Below, piece by piece: positions 47,983 to 60,222 of a stretch of DNA of 64,000 nucleotides. Every line of letters starts with the position of its first letter. The stretch's first letter is position 1. The stretch spans positions 1,818,001 to 1,882,000 of the forward strand of contig NZ_QGTX01000001.1 in assembly GCF_003182485.1 (NCBI RefSeq). The letters are read 5' to 3'. A program made the translations under genes and the position numbers. This stretch comes from Geodermatophilus normandii (GTDB lineage Bacteria; Actinomycetota; Actinomycetes; Mycobacteriales; Geodermatophilaceae). The notes beneath the pieces were generated by a model that worked only from the letters and a program-made list of their open reading frames with translations, was not told where the DNA came from and did not search any database.

Positions 47983-49616
47983 GTGAGCGACTCCCTGCTC
48001 CTGGTCGCGATGCTGGCGGTGCCCGCGGTGGGCGCCGCCGTCGTCGCCGCCCTGCCCCGCGAGCGCACCGCGCTGGCCCGGCAGCTCGCCCTCGGGGTCA
48101 GCCTCGTGGTGCTGCTGCTGGCGGTGCTGGCCACGGTCGCCTTCGACCCCGACGGCGACCGGTTCCAGCTGACGTCGTCGGTGCCGTGGATCGAGGGCTT
48201 CGGCGTCGACTTCGCGCTCGGCGTCGACGGCATCGCCCTGGTCATGCTGTTGCTGGTCGGCGTGCTGGTGCCGGTGGTCGTGCTCGCCTCGTGGGAGGAC
48301 GAGGCCCCCGCCCGCCGGTCGATGCGCACCTTCTTCGCCTGGCTGCTGCTGCTCGAGGCCTGCATGGTCGGCGTCTTCGCCGCCACCGACGTCTTCCTCT
48401 TCTACGTCTTCTTCGAGGCGATGCTCGTCCCGATGTACTTCATCGTGGGCAGCTTCGGCGGCCCGCGCCGGCAGTACGCGGCGGTGAAGTTCTTCCTCTA
48501 CAGCCTGCTCGGCGGGCTGGTCATGCTCGCCGCCGTCATCGGCCTCTACGTGGTCAGCGAGGCCGCCGGCGACGGGACGTTCGCCTTCGAGTCGCTGCGC
48601 CAGCTCGACATCGACCCTGCCGCCCAGCGGCTGCTGTTCCTCGGCTTCTTCGTCGCCTTCGCGATCAAGGCGCCGCTGGTGCCGCTGCACACCTGGCTGC
48701 CCGACGCCGGTGCCGAGGCCCCCATCGGCGGGGCGGTGCTGCTCGTCGGCGTCCTCGACAAGGTCGGCACCTTCGGCTTCCTGCGCTACTGCCTGCCGCT
48801 GTTCCCCGACGCGTCGCGGGAGTTCGCCCCGCTGGTCCTCGTGCTCGCCGTCGCCGGGATCCTCTACGCCGCCCTCCTGGCGATGGGGCAGACCGACATG
48901 AAGCGGCTGGTGTCCTACACCTCGATCGCGCACTTCGGCTTCATCGCCCTCGGCGTCTTCGCGTTCACCACCGAGGCCGGCACCGGCGCGGTGCTGTACA
49001 TGGTCAACCACGGCATCGCCACCGGCCTGCTGTTCCTCGTGGTCGGGATGCTCATCGCCCGCGGCGGCTCGCGGCTGGTCGGCGACTACGGCGGCGTCGC
49101 GTCCGCCGCGCCCAAGCTGGCCGGCGTCTTCCTGGTGGCGGGGCTCGCCTCGCTCGCGCTGCCGGGCACCAACAGCTTCGTCAGCGAGTTCCTGGTGCTC
49201 GTCGGCTCGTTCCCGACCCGGCCGGTGTTCACGGTCCTGGCCACCGTCGGGATCATCCTGGCCGCGCTCTACGTCCTGCTGCTCTACCAACGCACGATGC
49301 ACGGCCCGCGGCGCGGCGTGCTGTTCCCGGCCGCCGACGAGCCGGCCGCCGACGCCGTCCCGACGCCCGGGGCGCGCACGGCGCCACCGCCACGCTCACC
49401 GCGGCGGCCCCGGCCCCGGCCCGGACGACGTCGCGGCTGCGCGACCTGTCCCGCCGCGAGCTGGCCGTCGTCGCCCCGCTGGTGGCGCTGGTCATCGCGC
49501 TGGGCGTCTACCCGCAGCCGCTGATCCGGCTGATCGAGCCGGCGGTCGCCGCCACCATGAGCGACGTCGGCGCCGACCCGGCCGGGACCACCGCGACCCC
49601 CGAGGGGACCGACTGA
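47983..49616 (+). CDS. nuoM: NADH-quinone oxidoreductase subunit M, frameshifted near the C-terminus
   Basis: Antiporter-like proton-pumping subunit. The frame from GTG 47983 covers 14 or so helices with FFEAMLVPMYFIVGSFGG, KAPLVPLHTWLPDAGAEAP and MGQTDMKRLVSYTSIAHFGF. At about 49370-49380 (CGCCCGGGGC) it leaves the family; in the next frame the expected end appears (LRDLSRRELAVVAPLVALVI, then YPQPLIRLIEPAV) and stops overlapping nuoN. One missing base in the C3G4 run explains it. Corrected length is about 544. A real loss of the last helix in a single nuo copy is unlikely. Confidence 0.92.
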
Positions 49617-51163
49617 TGACGATCGAGGCCCCCGACCTGTCGCTGGCCGCGCTCGCCCCGCTGCTGTTCGTCTTCGGCGCCGCGTGCGCCGGCGTGCTCG
49701 TCGAGGCCTTCGGTCCGCGCGAGAGCCGGCACCCCGTGCAGGTCGCCGTCGCGCTCGTCGGCACCGTGGGCGGGCTGGTCGCCACGCTGCTGCTGTCGGG
49801 CACCCGCGAGGTGACGGCCGGCGGCGCGCTCGCCGTCGACGGCGCCGGGCTGTTCCTGCAGGCCACGATCGCCGCCCTCGGGGCGCTGTCGATCCTGTTG
49901 TTCGCCGAGCGCAACCTCGACCCCGCCCGCTCGGCGTTCGTCGTCTCCGCCGCCGTGCCGGCCGGCAGCGTCCGCGACCGCGAGCTGCTCACCGTGCAGC
50001 GGGTGCAGACCGAGGTCTACCCGCTGGCCACGTTCGCCATCGGCGGCATGATGCTGTTCGTCACGGCCAACGACCTGCTGGTCATGTTCGTCGCGCTCGA
50101 GGTGCTCAGCCTGCCGCTGTACCTGATCAGCGGCCTGGCGCGGCGGCGCCGCCTGCTGTCGCAGGAGGCGGCGGTCAAGTACTTCCTGCTGGGCGCCTTC
50201 GCCTCGGCGTTCTTCCTCTACGGCCTGGCGCTGGTCTACGGCGCCACCGGCAGCGTCCGGCTCTCCGACGTCCGCGAGTCGGTGTCCGGCGACGGCAGCG
50301 GCACCCTGGCCGTCCTCGGCCTGGCGCTGCTGGTCGTGGGCCTGCTGTTCAAGGCCAGCGTCGCGCCGTTCCACACCTGGACGCCCGACGTCTACCAGGG
50401 CGCGCCCACCCCCGTGACGGCGTTCATGGCCGCCTGCACGAAGGTCGCCGCGTTCGGGGCGATCCTGCGGCTCCTCTACGTCGCCTTCGGCACCGAGGAG
50501 TGGACCTGGCGGCCGCTGGTCTACGGCGTGGCGATCGTCTCGATGGTCGTCGGCGCCGTCCTCGGGCTCACCCAGACCGACCTCAAGCGGATGCTCGCCT
50601 ACTCGTCGGTGGCGCACGCCGGTTTCCTGCTCACCGGCGTCCTCGGGTACCCGGGCGGTGGCGACGCGGCCGGGTCGGGCCTGCCGGCCGTCCTCTTCTA
50701 CCTGCTGGTGTACGGGCTGACCACGCTCGGCGCCTTCGCCGTCCTCACCCTCGTGCGCAGCGGCGACGGCGAGGCCACGCACCTGTCGCAGTGGGCCGGC
50801 CTGGCGCAGCGCTCGCCGATCACCGCGGCGGTCATGAGCCTGTTCCTGCTCGCGCTCGCCGGGATCCCGCTCACCAGCGGCTTCACCGGCAAGTTCGCCG
50901 TCTTCCGGGCCGCGATCGAGGACGGCGCCTGGCCCCTGGCGCTGGTCGCCCTGCTGGCCAGCGCGGTGGCGGCGTTCTTCTACCTGCGGGTCATCGTGCT
51001 CATGTACTTCTCCGAGCCGGCCGCCGACGGGCCCACCGTCGGCGTGCCCGGTCTGCCCACGACGGTCGTCCTGGCGGTGACCGCGGCGGCCACGCTCGTG
51101 CTCGGGATCGTGCCCGGGGCGGTGCTCGGTCTGGCCGATCAGGCGGCTATCTTCGTCGGTTGA
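49616..51163 (+). CDS. nuoN: NADH-quinone oxidoreductase subunit N
   Basis: Third antiporter-like subunit, 515 residues. Signatures include FVALEVLSLPLYLISGLARR, LLFKASVAPFHTWTPDVYQG and TQTDLKRMLAYSSVAHAGFL. A soluble insert of about 35 residues near residues 95-130 is usual in actinobacterial NuoN. The ATG shares one base with the nuoM stop. The 3' end contains the -10-like TATCTT used by the next gene. Confidence 0.97.
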   Translation: MTIEAPDLSLAALAPLLFVFGAACAGVLVEAFGPRESRHPVQVAVALVGTVGGLVATLLLSGTREVTAGGALAVDGAGLFLQATIAALGALSILLFAERNLDPARSAFVVSAAVPAGSVRDRELLTVQRVQTEVYPLATFAIGGMMLFVTANDLLVMFVALEVLSLPLYLISGLARRRRLLSQEAAVKYFLLGAFASAFFLYGLALVYGATGSVRLSDVRESVSGDGSGTLAVLGLALLVVGLLFKASVAPFHTWTPDVYQGAPTPVTAFMAACTKVAAFGAILRLLYVAFGTEEWTWRPLVYGVAIVSMVVGAVLGLTQTDLKRMLAYSSVAHAGFLLTGVLGYPGGGDAAGSGLPAVLFYLLVYGLTTLGAFAVLTLVRSGDGEATHLSQWAGLAQRSPITAAVMSLFLLALAGIPLTSGFTGKFAVFRAAIEDGAWPLALVALLASAVAAFFYLRVIVLMYFSEPAADGPTVGVPGLPTTVVLAVTAAATLVLGIVPGAVLGLADQAAIFVG

Positions 51164-52221
51164 TGACCGGACCCCGTGCCGCCGTCGACGGGATCGCCCC
51201 GGTCGAGGTCTGGCACCGCATCTCGACCCCCGCCTCCACCATGGGCCCCTGGCTCCCGGGCGGGGGCCTCGGCGACTCCCTCGCCCGGGGCCTGGCCGAC
51301 GTCGAGGCCGCGCTGGCCACCGCGGTGGCCAGCGAGCACCCGTTCGTCTCCGAGGCCGCCGGCCACCTCATGGCCGCCGGCGGCAAGCGCTTCCGGCCGA
51401 TGCTCGCCCTGCTGGCCGCCCACCTCGGCGACGCCCGCGCGCCGGAGGTCGTGCAGGCCGCCGTCGTCTGCGAGCTCACCCACCTGGCCACGCTGTACCA
51501 CGACGACGTCATGGACGAGGCGGCCGTCCGCCGCGGGGCGCCGAGCGCCAACAGCCGGTGGACCAACAGCGTCGCCATCCTCACCGGCGACTTCCTCTTC
51601 GCCCGCGCCTCGGACCTGCTGGCCGACCTCGGGCCCGAGGCGGTGCGCATCCAGGCCCGCACGTTCGAGCGGCTGGTCACCGGCCAGATCCGCGAGACGG
51701 TCGGCGCGCGCGACGGCGAGGACCGCGTGGCGCACTACCTCGAGGTGCTGGCCGACAAGACCGGCTCCCTGGTGGCCACCTCGGCCCGCTTCGGCGCCCG
51801 CTTCGCCGGGGTGGCGCCGGAGCTGGTGACCGCGCTGACCCGCTTCGGCGAGGAGGTCGGCGTCGCGTTCCAGCTCTCCGACGACCTGCTCGACATCGTC
51901 AGCCGGGACGGCGCCTCGGGGAAGGCGCCCGGCACCGACCTGCGCGAGGGCATCGCCACCCTCCCGGCCCTCATCGCCCTGGCCGGTGACGACCCCGCCG
52001 ACGCGCGGCTGCGCGAGCTGGTCGCCCGCCCGCTGTCCGACGACGGCGAGCACGCCGAGGGCCTGGCGCTGCTGCGGGAGTCCGCCGCGCTCGAGCGCGC
52101 CGGCGCGGTGCTGCGCGACTACGCCGACCGCGCGCGGGCCTCGCTGTCCGCGGTCCCCGCCGGCGAGGTGCGCGAGGCGCTGTCGGCGCTGTGCGACTAC
52201 GTGGTCACCCGCACCAGCTGA
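51163..52221 (+). CDS. Polyprenyl diphosphate synthase (long-chain trans-prenyltransferase)
   Basis: Condenses isopentenyl diphosphate onto allylic primers to make the long prenyl chain, most likely the menaquinone tail here. The 352-residue protein has KRFRPMLALLAAHLG, the first Asp-rich motif in LYHDDVMDEAAVRRGAPSAN (Asp114), and the second in FQLSDDLLDIV (Asp240). Small residues before the first motif fit a long-chain product; exact length is unknown. ATG shares one base with the nuoN stop, and TATCTT nine bases upstream may also give a near-leaderless transcript. Confidence 0.93.
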   Translation: MTGPRAAVDGIAPVEVWHRISTPASTMGPWLPGGGLGDSLARGLADVEAALATAVASEHPFVSEAAGHLMAAGGKRFRPMLALLAAHLGDARAPEVVQAAVVCELTHLATLYHDDVMDEAAVRRGAPSANSRWTNSVAILTGDFLFARASDLLADLGPEAVRIQARTFERLVTGQIRETVGARDGEDRVAHYLEVLADKTGSLVATSARFGARFAGVAPELVTALTRFGEEVGVAFQLSDDLLDIVSRDGASGKAPGTDLREGIATLPALIALAGDDPADARLRELVARPLSDDGEHAEGLALLRESAALERAGAVLRDYADRARASLSAVPAGEVREALSALCDYVVTRTS

Positions 52222-52338
52222 CGACGGACCCCCGTGCCCCCCGGGAAGGACCCTCCTGCCCCCCGCCACCCGCAGGCTCGCGGCGGGACCCGGCAGCAGG
52301 GCCGGTCGAGGTTCGCGGCGGGCCCCTGCACGGGGGGC
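52222..52338. repeat. Dispersed intergenic hairpin element, copy 4 (composite)
   Basis: Starts directly after the prenyltransferase stop (CGACGGACCCC), followed by a second GGAAGGACCCTCCTG, the arm pair CCCGCCAC/GCGGCGGG (seven of eight pairs) around CCGCAGGCTC, and a further partial copy ending GGGCCCCTGCACGGGGGG. It runs up to the hydrophobic core of the lipoprotein signal of the next gene. Confidence 0.7.
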
Positions 52339-53529
52339 GTGCTGGCCGTGGCCCTCCTGCTGACCGGCTGCTCCGGGAGCGGTCCCGGGGACCTGCCCGG
52401 CGGCCAGGAGGACAAGGGGGCCACCGACGTCCCCGACGGCGCCGCGACGACGGCGGCCGCGCTGCCCGCGCTGCGGGTGGAGACCGTCCTCGACGGGCTG
52501 GACCACCCCTGGGACGTCGCGCAGGCACCGGACGGCACCCTGGTGGTCGACGAGCGCGGCGGGGGCCTCACCGCCGTCCTGCCCGACGGCACCGCCCGTG
52601 AGCTCGACGCCGACCTCGGTGACCTCTTCGCCGACGGCGAGACCGGCCTCATGGGGCTGACCCTCGACCCCGCCTTCGCGGACAACCGGAGGCTGTACAC
52701 CTGCCAGGGCGTCGAGGAGGACGGCGGCGCGGAGATCCAGGTCATCGCCTGGACCGTCGACGACGACTGGACCCGCGCCACCCGCGTGGCAGACCCGCTG
52801 GTCGGGGACATCCCGGTCAACGAGCGCTCCGGCCGGCACGGCGGCTGCCGCGTGCGCTTCGCCCCCGACGGCGCGCTGCTCGTGGGCACCGGCGACAACG
52901 CCGTCGGCAGCAACCCGCAGGACCGCGGCACCCTGGCCGGCAAGGTCCTCCGCGTCGACGCCGCCACCGGCGGCCCCGCACCGGGTAACCCGTTCGCCGA
53001 CGACCCCGACCCGGTGACCCGCCTGCTGCTGAGCTACGGGCACCGCAACGTGCAGGGGATCGCCGTCCGCCCCGGCAGCGGGCAGGTCTTCACCGTCGAG
53101 CAGGGCACCGACCGCGACGACGAGGTGGACCTGTCGGTGCCGGGCGGGAACTACGGCTACGACCCCGACGGCGACGGCGGCGCCTACGACGAGAGCGTCC
53201 CGATGACCGACCTCGGCCTGCCCGGCGCCGTCCCGGCGGTCTGGTCCTCCGGGGACCCGACGATCGCCACCAGCGGCGCGGACTTCGTCAGCGGCCCCGG
53301 GTGGGGCGGCTACGACGGCGTCCTGCTCGTCGGGGTGCTCAAGGACACCGGGCTGCTGGCGCTGCGCCTCGACGACGCCGGGCAGCTGGTCGAGCAGTTC
53401 CGCGTGCCGGAGCTGGAGGACACCCACGGCCGGATCCGGACGCCGCGGCTCGGCACCGACGGCGCGCTCTACGTGACCACCGACAACGGCGGCGGCGACG
53501 ACGTCCTGCTGCGGGTCACGCCCGTGTAG
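52234..53529 (+). CDS. PQQ-dependent sugar dehydrogenase-type lipoprotein (GSDH family)
   Basis: Secreted six-bladed beta-propeller related to soluble glucose/sorbosone dehydrogenases. The lipobox is VLAVALLLTGC; mature protein opens with a short Gly/Asp-rich linker, then LDGLDHPWDVAQAPDGTLVV, RSGRHGGCRVRFAPDGALLV, YGHRNVQGIAVRPGSGQVF and GGNYGYDPDGDGG. The start is uncertain. GTG 52234 gives a 45-residue leader, mostly encoded by a repeat element; GTG 52339 leaves only ten residues before the cysteine and no positive charge. Neither has a good ribosome site. Whether PQQ is made or imported is not visible here. Confidence 0.8.
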   Translation: MPPGKDPPAPRHPQARGGTRQQGRSRFAAGPCTGGVLAVALLLTGCSGSGPGDLPGGQEDKGATDVPDGAATTAAALPALRVETVLDGLDHPWDVAQAPDGTLVVDERGGGLTAVLPDGTARELDADLGDLFADGETGLMGLTLDPAFADNRRLYTCQGVEEDGGAEIQVIAWTVDDDWTRATRVADPLVGDIPVNERSGRHGGCRVRFAPDGALLVGTGDNAVGSNPQDRGTLAGKVLRVDAATGGPAPGNPFADDPDPVTRLLLSYGHRNVQGIAVRPGSGQVFTVEQGTDRDDEVDLSVPGGNYGYDPDGDGGAYDESVPMTDLGLPGAVPAVWSSGDPTIATSGADFVSGPGWGGYDGVLLVGVLKDTGLLALRLDDAGQLVEQFRVPELEDTHGRIRTPRLGTDGALYVTTDNGGGDDVLLRVTPV

Positions 53530-53562
53530 CGCGCTGTCGCACCGAGGGGGCCCCGGAGGGGG

Positions 53563-53597
53563 TCCGCGCAGGCGCGACGGAGCGGCTCCGCGCAGGC
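53563..53597. terminator. Possible bidirectional terminator with 11-bp direct repeats
   Basis: Between two convergent genes, CGGAG-CGG-CTCCG forms a small hairpin inside a pair of TCCGCGCAGGC direct repeats 24 bp apart. There is no T tract. It may be a relic of another short repeat family. Confidence 0.4.
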
Positions 53598-53613
53598 CGA
53601 CGGTGTCGTCGCG

Positions 53614-54273
53614 TCAGACCCGTCGGCCGAGCACCCGGTCGGGGACGGGGACGTCCTCGGGCAGCAGCGGGCAGGGCTCGGGCTCGCCGACGACGGTGCG
53701 CAGGGGGAGGACGCCCGCCCACACCGGGGAGGCGAGGTCGGCCTCGTCGTCGCCGGGCGGGCCGGTGCGCACCTTGACACTGGCCTCGGTGAGGTCGAGG
53801 GCCAGCAGCGCCGTGGCGGCGAGCTCCTTGCGGTCGGGCTGCCGGGTGGCCGTCCACGAGCCCGGCGCCAGGTGCTCGGTGAGGGCCTCCAGGCCGCGCA
53901 GCCGCTCCGCGGGATCGGTGACCACCCGCGCGGCCCCGTGGACGACGGCGCTGCGGTAGTTCATCGAGTGGTGGAACGCCGAGCGGGCGTAGACGATCCC
54001 GTCGAGGTGGGTGACGGTGAAGCAGACCGGCGCCCCGGCGGCCGCGGCGCGCAGCGTGGCCGCGCCCGTGGACCCGTGCAGGTACACCGTGTCGCCGTCG
54101 CGGCCGTAGCCGGTGGGCAGCACGACCGGCGCGCCACCGAGGACGATGCCGAGGTGGCCGACCAGGCCGGCGTCGAGGACGGCGTAGAGGTCGGCCCGGT
54201 CGGTGCGGCCGCGGTCGCCGAGGCGGCGGACGGTGCTGCGGGGGGTGGGGGACAGCGGGGTCGTCGTGCTCAC
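53614..54273 (-). CDS. Pyridoxamine 5'-phosphate oxidase-family flavin/heme-binding protein
   Basis: A 219-residue split-barrel protein. Segments GRTDRADLYAVLDAGLVGHL, LPTGYGRDGDTVYLHGSTGA and PVCFTVTHLDGIVYARSAFH match the actinobacterial PNPOx-like group (FMN-binding). The actual substrate is unknown. It is divergent from the MocR-type regulator over an 86-bp region holding an inverted repeat. Such pairs usually mean the regulator controls the enzyme gene in response to a PLP-related amine. Confidence 0.85.
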   Translation of the reverse strand: MSTTTPLSPTPRSTVRRLGDRGRTDRADLYAVLDAGLVGHLGIVLGGAPVVLPTGYGRDGDTVYLHGSTGAATLRAAAAGAPVCFTVTHLDGIVYARSAFHHSMNYRSAVVHGAARVVTDPAERLRGLEALTEHLAPGSWTATRQPDRKELAATALLALDLTEASVKVRTGPPGDDEADLASPVWAGVLPLRTVVGEPEPCPLLPEDVPVPDRVLGRRV

Positions 54274-54293
54274 GCACCCAGCCTGCGACGGCG

Positions 54294-54316
54294 ACTGGCC
54301 TCCCGGAAGGGCCAGT
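54294..54316. promoter_or_regulatory. Inverted repeat, candidate MocR operator
   Basis: ACTGGCC and GGCCAGT are perfect complements separated by nine bases, centred between the divergent PNPOx-like and MocR genes. TACGCT, a -10-like element for the regulator, begins on the last base of the repeat. A weaker half-site (CAGGCCACT) lies about 15 bp further. Binding here would affect both promoters. Confidence 0.5.
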
Positions 54317-54359
54317 ACGCTGCCGTTCCACCAGGCCACTCGAGGAGCGGAGGCCGCGC

Positions 54360-55781
54360 GTGGACATGCCCCCGGTCGTCCTCGACCGCGCCGCCGCCCG
54401 GCCCCTGGCCGTCCAGCTCGCCGACGCCCTGCGCACCGCGGCCGCGGGCGGGGTCCTGCGCCCCGGCGACCGGTTGCCCTCCACCCGCGAGCTCGCCGCC
54501 GCCCTGCGCGTCAGCCGCACGGTGACCGCGGCCGCCTACGACCAGCTCGTGGCCGAGGGCTGGGCCGCCGGCCGCCGGGGTGCGGGCACCTTCGTCGTCG
54601 GGGCCGCCCCGGCGGGACCCGTGACGCCCGTGCGCCGTCAGCAGGCCCGGCCGCCGCTCCCGTCGGTGGTCGACCTGCGGGCCGGCTCGCCCTGCCTGGA
54701 GGTGCTCGACCGGGCGGCCTGGCGCCGGGCCTGGCGGGCCGCCGGCGACCTGCCCCCCGACGCCGGGCCCGAGGCCGCCGCCGACCCGGGGTTCCAGGCC
54801 GCGGTCACCGGGCACCTGCTGCGGCACCGCGGGCTCCCGGTCGAGCCGTCGGCGGTGCTCGCCACCGGCGGCACGTCGGCCGCGGTGGCCGAGATCGCCC
54901 GCCTGCTCCCGCCGGGGAGCCGGGTCGGCGTCGAGGACCCGGGCTACCAGCGGGCGGCCGGGGCGCTGCGCGCCGCCGGGGTCGGGGTGGTGCCCTGCCC
55001 GGTCGACGACGACGGCCTGGTGGTCGACGCCGTCCCGGAGGGGCTGGCCGCGGTGTACTGCACGCCGGCGCACCAGTGGCCGCTGGGCCGGCGGATGCCG
55101 GCGGCGCGGCGGGTGGCGCTGGTCGCCCGGGCGCGCGCCGAGGGCTGGTGGGTGCTCGAGGACGACTACGACGGCGAGCTGCGCTACGACGTCGCGCCGC
55201 TGCCGCTGCTGGCCGCGCTCGGACCCGACGTCGTGGTGCACCTGGGCACCAGCAGCAAGGTCCTCAGCCCGACGCTCGGCACCGGCTGGCTGGTGGCGCC
55301 GCCGGACCTGCGCGCCGACCTCGTGGCGGCCCGGACCGCCACCGGCACCCGGCCCGGCCGCGCGGGCCAGCGGGTGCTCGCGGCGCTCGCCGCCTCGGGG
55401 GACCTGGCCCGGCACCTGCGGCGGCTGCGCCGGGAGCTGGCCGAGCGGCGCGCACTGGTGGTGGAGGAGCTGGCCCGGGCGGGCGTCGCGGTGGACGGGG
55501 ACTCCGCGGGGGCGCACGTCCTCGTCCCGCTGAGCGGCCCAGCGGCCGAGGAGGCGGTGGTCACCGCGGCGGCCGGCCGCGGGCTCGCCGTCGACGGGCT
55601 CGCCCGGCACCGCACCGGCCCCGGACCGCACGACACGGCCGCCGGCCTGGTGCTCGGCTTCGCCGCCCCGGCCCGCGCCGACCTCGCCCGCGCGCTGCCC
55701 GTCCTGGCCGGCGTCCTCCGGAACGGCGACCGGCCCGCCTCCCCGGAGGGGAGACGGGCCGGGTCGGGCCGGGGCGGCTGA
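54360..55781 (+). CDS. MocR/PdxR-type GntR regulator with aminotransferase domain
   Basis: A 473-residue fusion. Residues about 12-78 are a GntR winged helix (RLPSTRELAAALRVSRTVTA, then YDQLVAEGWAAGRRGAGTFV). From about residue 100 it is a class I aminotransferase-like domain that binds PLP, with LEDDYDGELRYD and the Schiff-base lysine in HLGTSSKVLSPTLGTGWLV (Lys300). Such proteins sense PLP or an amino compound and control adjacent genes. GTG start with GAGGAGCGGAGG upstream. Its target is most likely the divergent PNPOx-like gene. Confidence 0.92.
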   Translation: MDMPPVVLDRAAARPLAVQLADALRTAAAGGVLRPGDRLPSTRELAAALRVSRTVTAAAYDQLVAEGWAAGRRGAGTFVVGAAPAGPVTPVRRQQARPPLPSVVDLRAGSPCLEVLDRAAWRRAWRAAGDLPPDAGPEAAADPGFQAAVTGHLLRHRGLPVEPSAVLATGGTSAAVAEIARLLPPGSRVGVEDPGYQRAAGALRAAGVGVVPCPVDDDGLVVDAVPEGLAAVYCTPAHQWPLGRRMPAARRVALVARARAEGWWVLEDDYDGELRYDVAPLPLLAALGPDVVVHLGTSSKVLSPTLGTGWLVAPPDLRADLVAARTATGTRPGRAGQRVLAALAASGDLARHLRRLRRELAERRALVVEELARAGVAVDGDSAGAHVLVPLSGPAAEEAVVTAAAGRGLAVDGLARHRTGPGPHDTAAGLVLGFAAPARADLARALPVLAGVLRNGDRPASPEGRRAGSGRGG

Positions 55782-55791
55782 GCCGGGACGA

Positions 55792-58844
<3,053 letters not shown>

Positions 58845-58986
58845 CGGGCGTGTTACCTCCAACCGCCCAGGTTACGGGGCGGTGTCGCGGCGGGTCACGT
58901 GACGCGGACCACGGACGGGGCCTGCACGGGGGGACTGCCGGGCACAACGACGGGCGGCGGGAGCCTCTTCCGGACCGGGACCGTCC

Positions 58987-59925
58987 GTGACCGGCGTCGC
59001 AGCCGGCGCCGGGGAACGGCGGTCGCGGTCGCTCCGTTCTCGGAGGGTGCGGCGATGGGGGAACGGGGTGCGCACCGCGCTCCTGCTGGGGTCCGTGGCC
59101 GGCCTCGCCCTCGCCGCCGGTGCCGTGGTCGGCGGCCGCGGCGGGCTGCTCGTCGCCCTCGTCGTCGTGCTCGGGATCGACGGCTGGGCCTGGTACGGCT
59201 CCGACCGCCTGGCGCTGCGCGCGATGCGGGCCTTCCCGGTCACCGAGACCCAGGCGCCGGGCCTCTACGCGGTGGTCCGCGAGCTGGCCACGCAGGCCCG
59301 CCAGCCCATGCCGCGCCTGTACGTGAGCCCCACCGACCAGCCCAACGCCTTCGCCACCGGGCGCTCGCCCCGCCGCGCCGCACTCTGCTGCACCCAGGGG
59401 GTCCTCGAGCTGCTCGACCGCCGCGAGCTGCGCGCGGTGCTGGCCCACGAGCTCGCGCACGTGCGCAACCGCGACGTCCTCGTCAGCTGCCTCGCCGGCG
59501 CCCTGGCCGGCGTCGTCACCGCCCTGGCCTCCCTGGCCACGTTCGCCACGCTGTTCGGCGGGCGGCCCGACGAGGACCGGGAGGGGGCCGGCGTGCTCGG
59601 GACGCTGCTGCTGGTGGTGCTCGGCCCCCTGGCCGCGGGGATGGTCCACCTGGCGGTCAGCCGCGGCCGGGAGTACGAGGCCGACGCCGACGGCGCCCGG
59701 CTGTGCGGCGACCCGCAGGCCCTCGCCAGCGCCCTCCGCCGGATCTCCGCGGGCGCCGCCGCGCGGCCCCTGCCCCCGGAGGACCGGCTGGTGGCCCAGG
59801 GGCACCTGATGATCGCCCCGCCCGTGCGCGCCACCGGGCTCGCGGCGCTGTTCGCCACGCACCCGCCCATGGCCGAGCGGATCGCCCGCCTGGAGCGCAT
59901 GGCCGACGAGGCCGGCCGCGGCTGA
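58987..59925 (+). CDS. M48-family membrane zinc metalloprotease (HtpX-like)
   Basis: A 312-residue protein with two N-terminal membrane helices (residues about 30-65), the zinc motif VLAHELAHVRNRDVL, two more helices, and the third zinc ligand in REYEADADGARL. This is the HtpX/M48B plan, an endopeptidase for membrane protein quality control. The GTG at 58987 gives a basic leader; a GTG at 59068 in frame with GGGGGAACGG upstream is also possible. It stands alone, divergent from korA. Confidence 0.88.
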   Translation: MTGVAAGAGERRSRSLRSRRVRRWGNGVRTALLLGSVAGLALAAGAVVGGRGGLLVALVVVLGIDGWAWYGSDRLALRAMRAFPVTETQAPGLYAVVRELATQARQPMPRLYVSPTDQPNAFATGRSPRRAALCCTQGVLELLDRRELRAVLAHELAHVRNRDVLVSCLAGALAGVVTALASLATFATLFGGRPDEDREGAGVLGTLLLVVLGPLAAGMVHLAVSRGREYEADADGARLCGDPQALASALRRISAGAAARPLPPEDRLVAQGHLMIAPPVRATGLAALFATHPPMAERIARLERMADEAGRG

Positions 59926-60222
59926 CCGGCCCGGGCCGCCCTCACGCGTACCGGCTGCGGCGAGGCCCCGATGCCCGGTCGCGACCTCGACCGACAGTCA
60001 TCGGGAGGACGGTGCAGGCAGGCCCGAGGAACCGGTCAGCACGCCCGTCTCCGAGCGGACGGCGTCAGGCTCTGTCGAGGTGGGTGGCCGTCCGCGGCTG
60101 CCCGGCGCGGCTGGCGTCCGTGGACGCTCGTGGCATCGGCTCTCGAGGCGCGTCGGCGCAGTGGCGTCGGGCATGTCGACGTGGTGTGCTTCCGGTGGGC
60201 TTCCGCCGAGGAGGTGGCTGGC

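Noticed and set aside
49316..49616. Genuine loss of the nuoM C-terminus as an adaptive change.
   Set aside because: The missing part is intact in the next frame, stops overlapping nuoN in the operon style, and the shift lies in CCCGGGG like the other error sites.
58915..58945. A fifth copy of the dispersed hairpin element before the M48 gene.
   Set aside because: Only GGCCTGCACGGGGGG resembles the tail of the copy at 52222; the stem and lead are absent.
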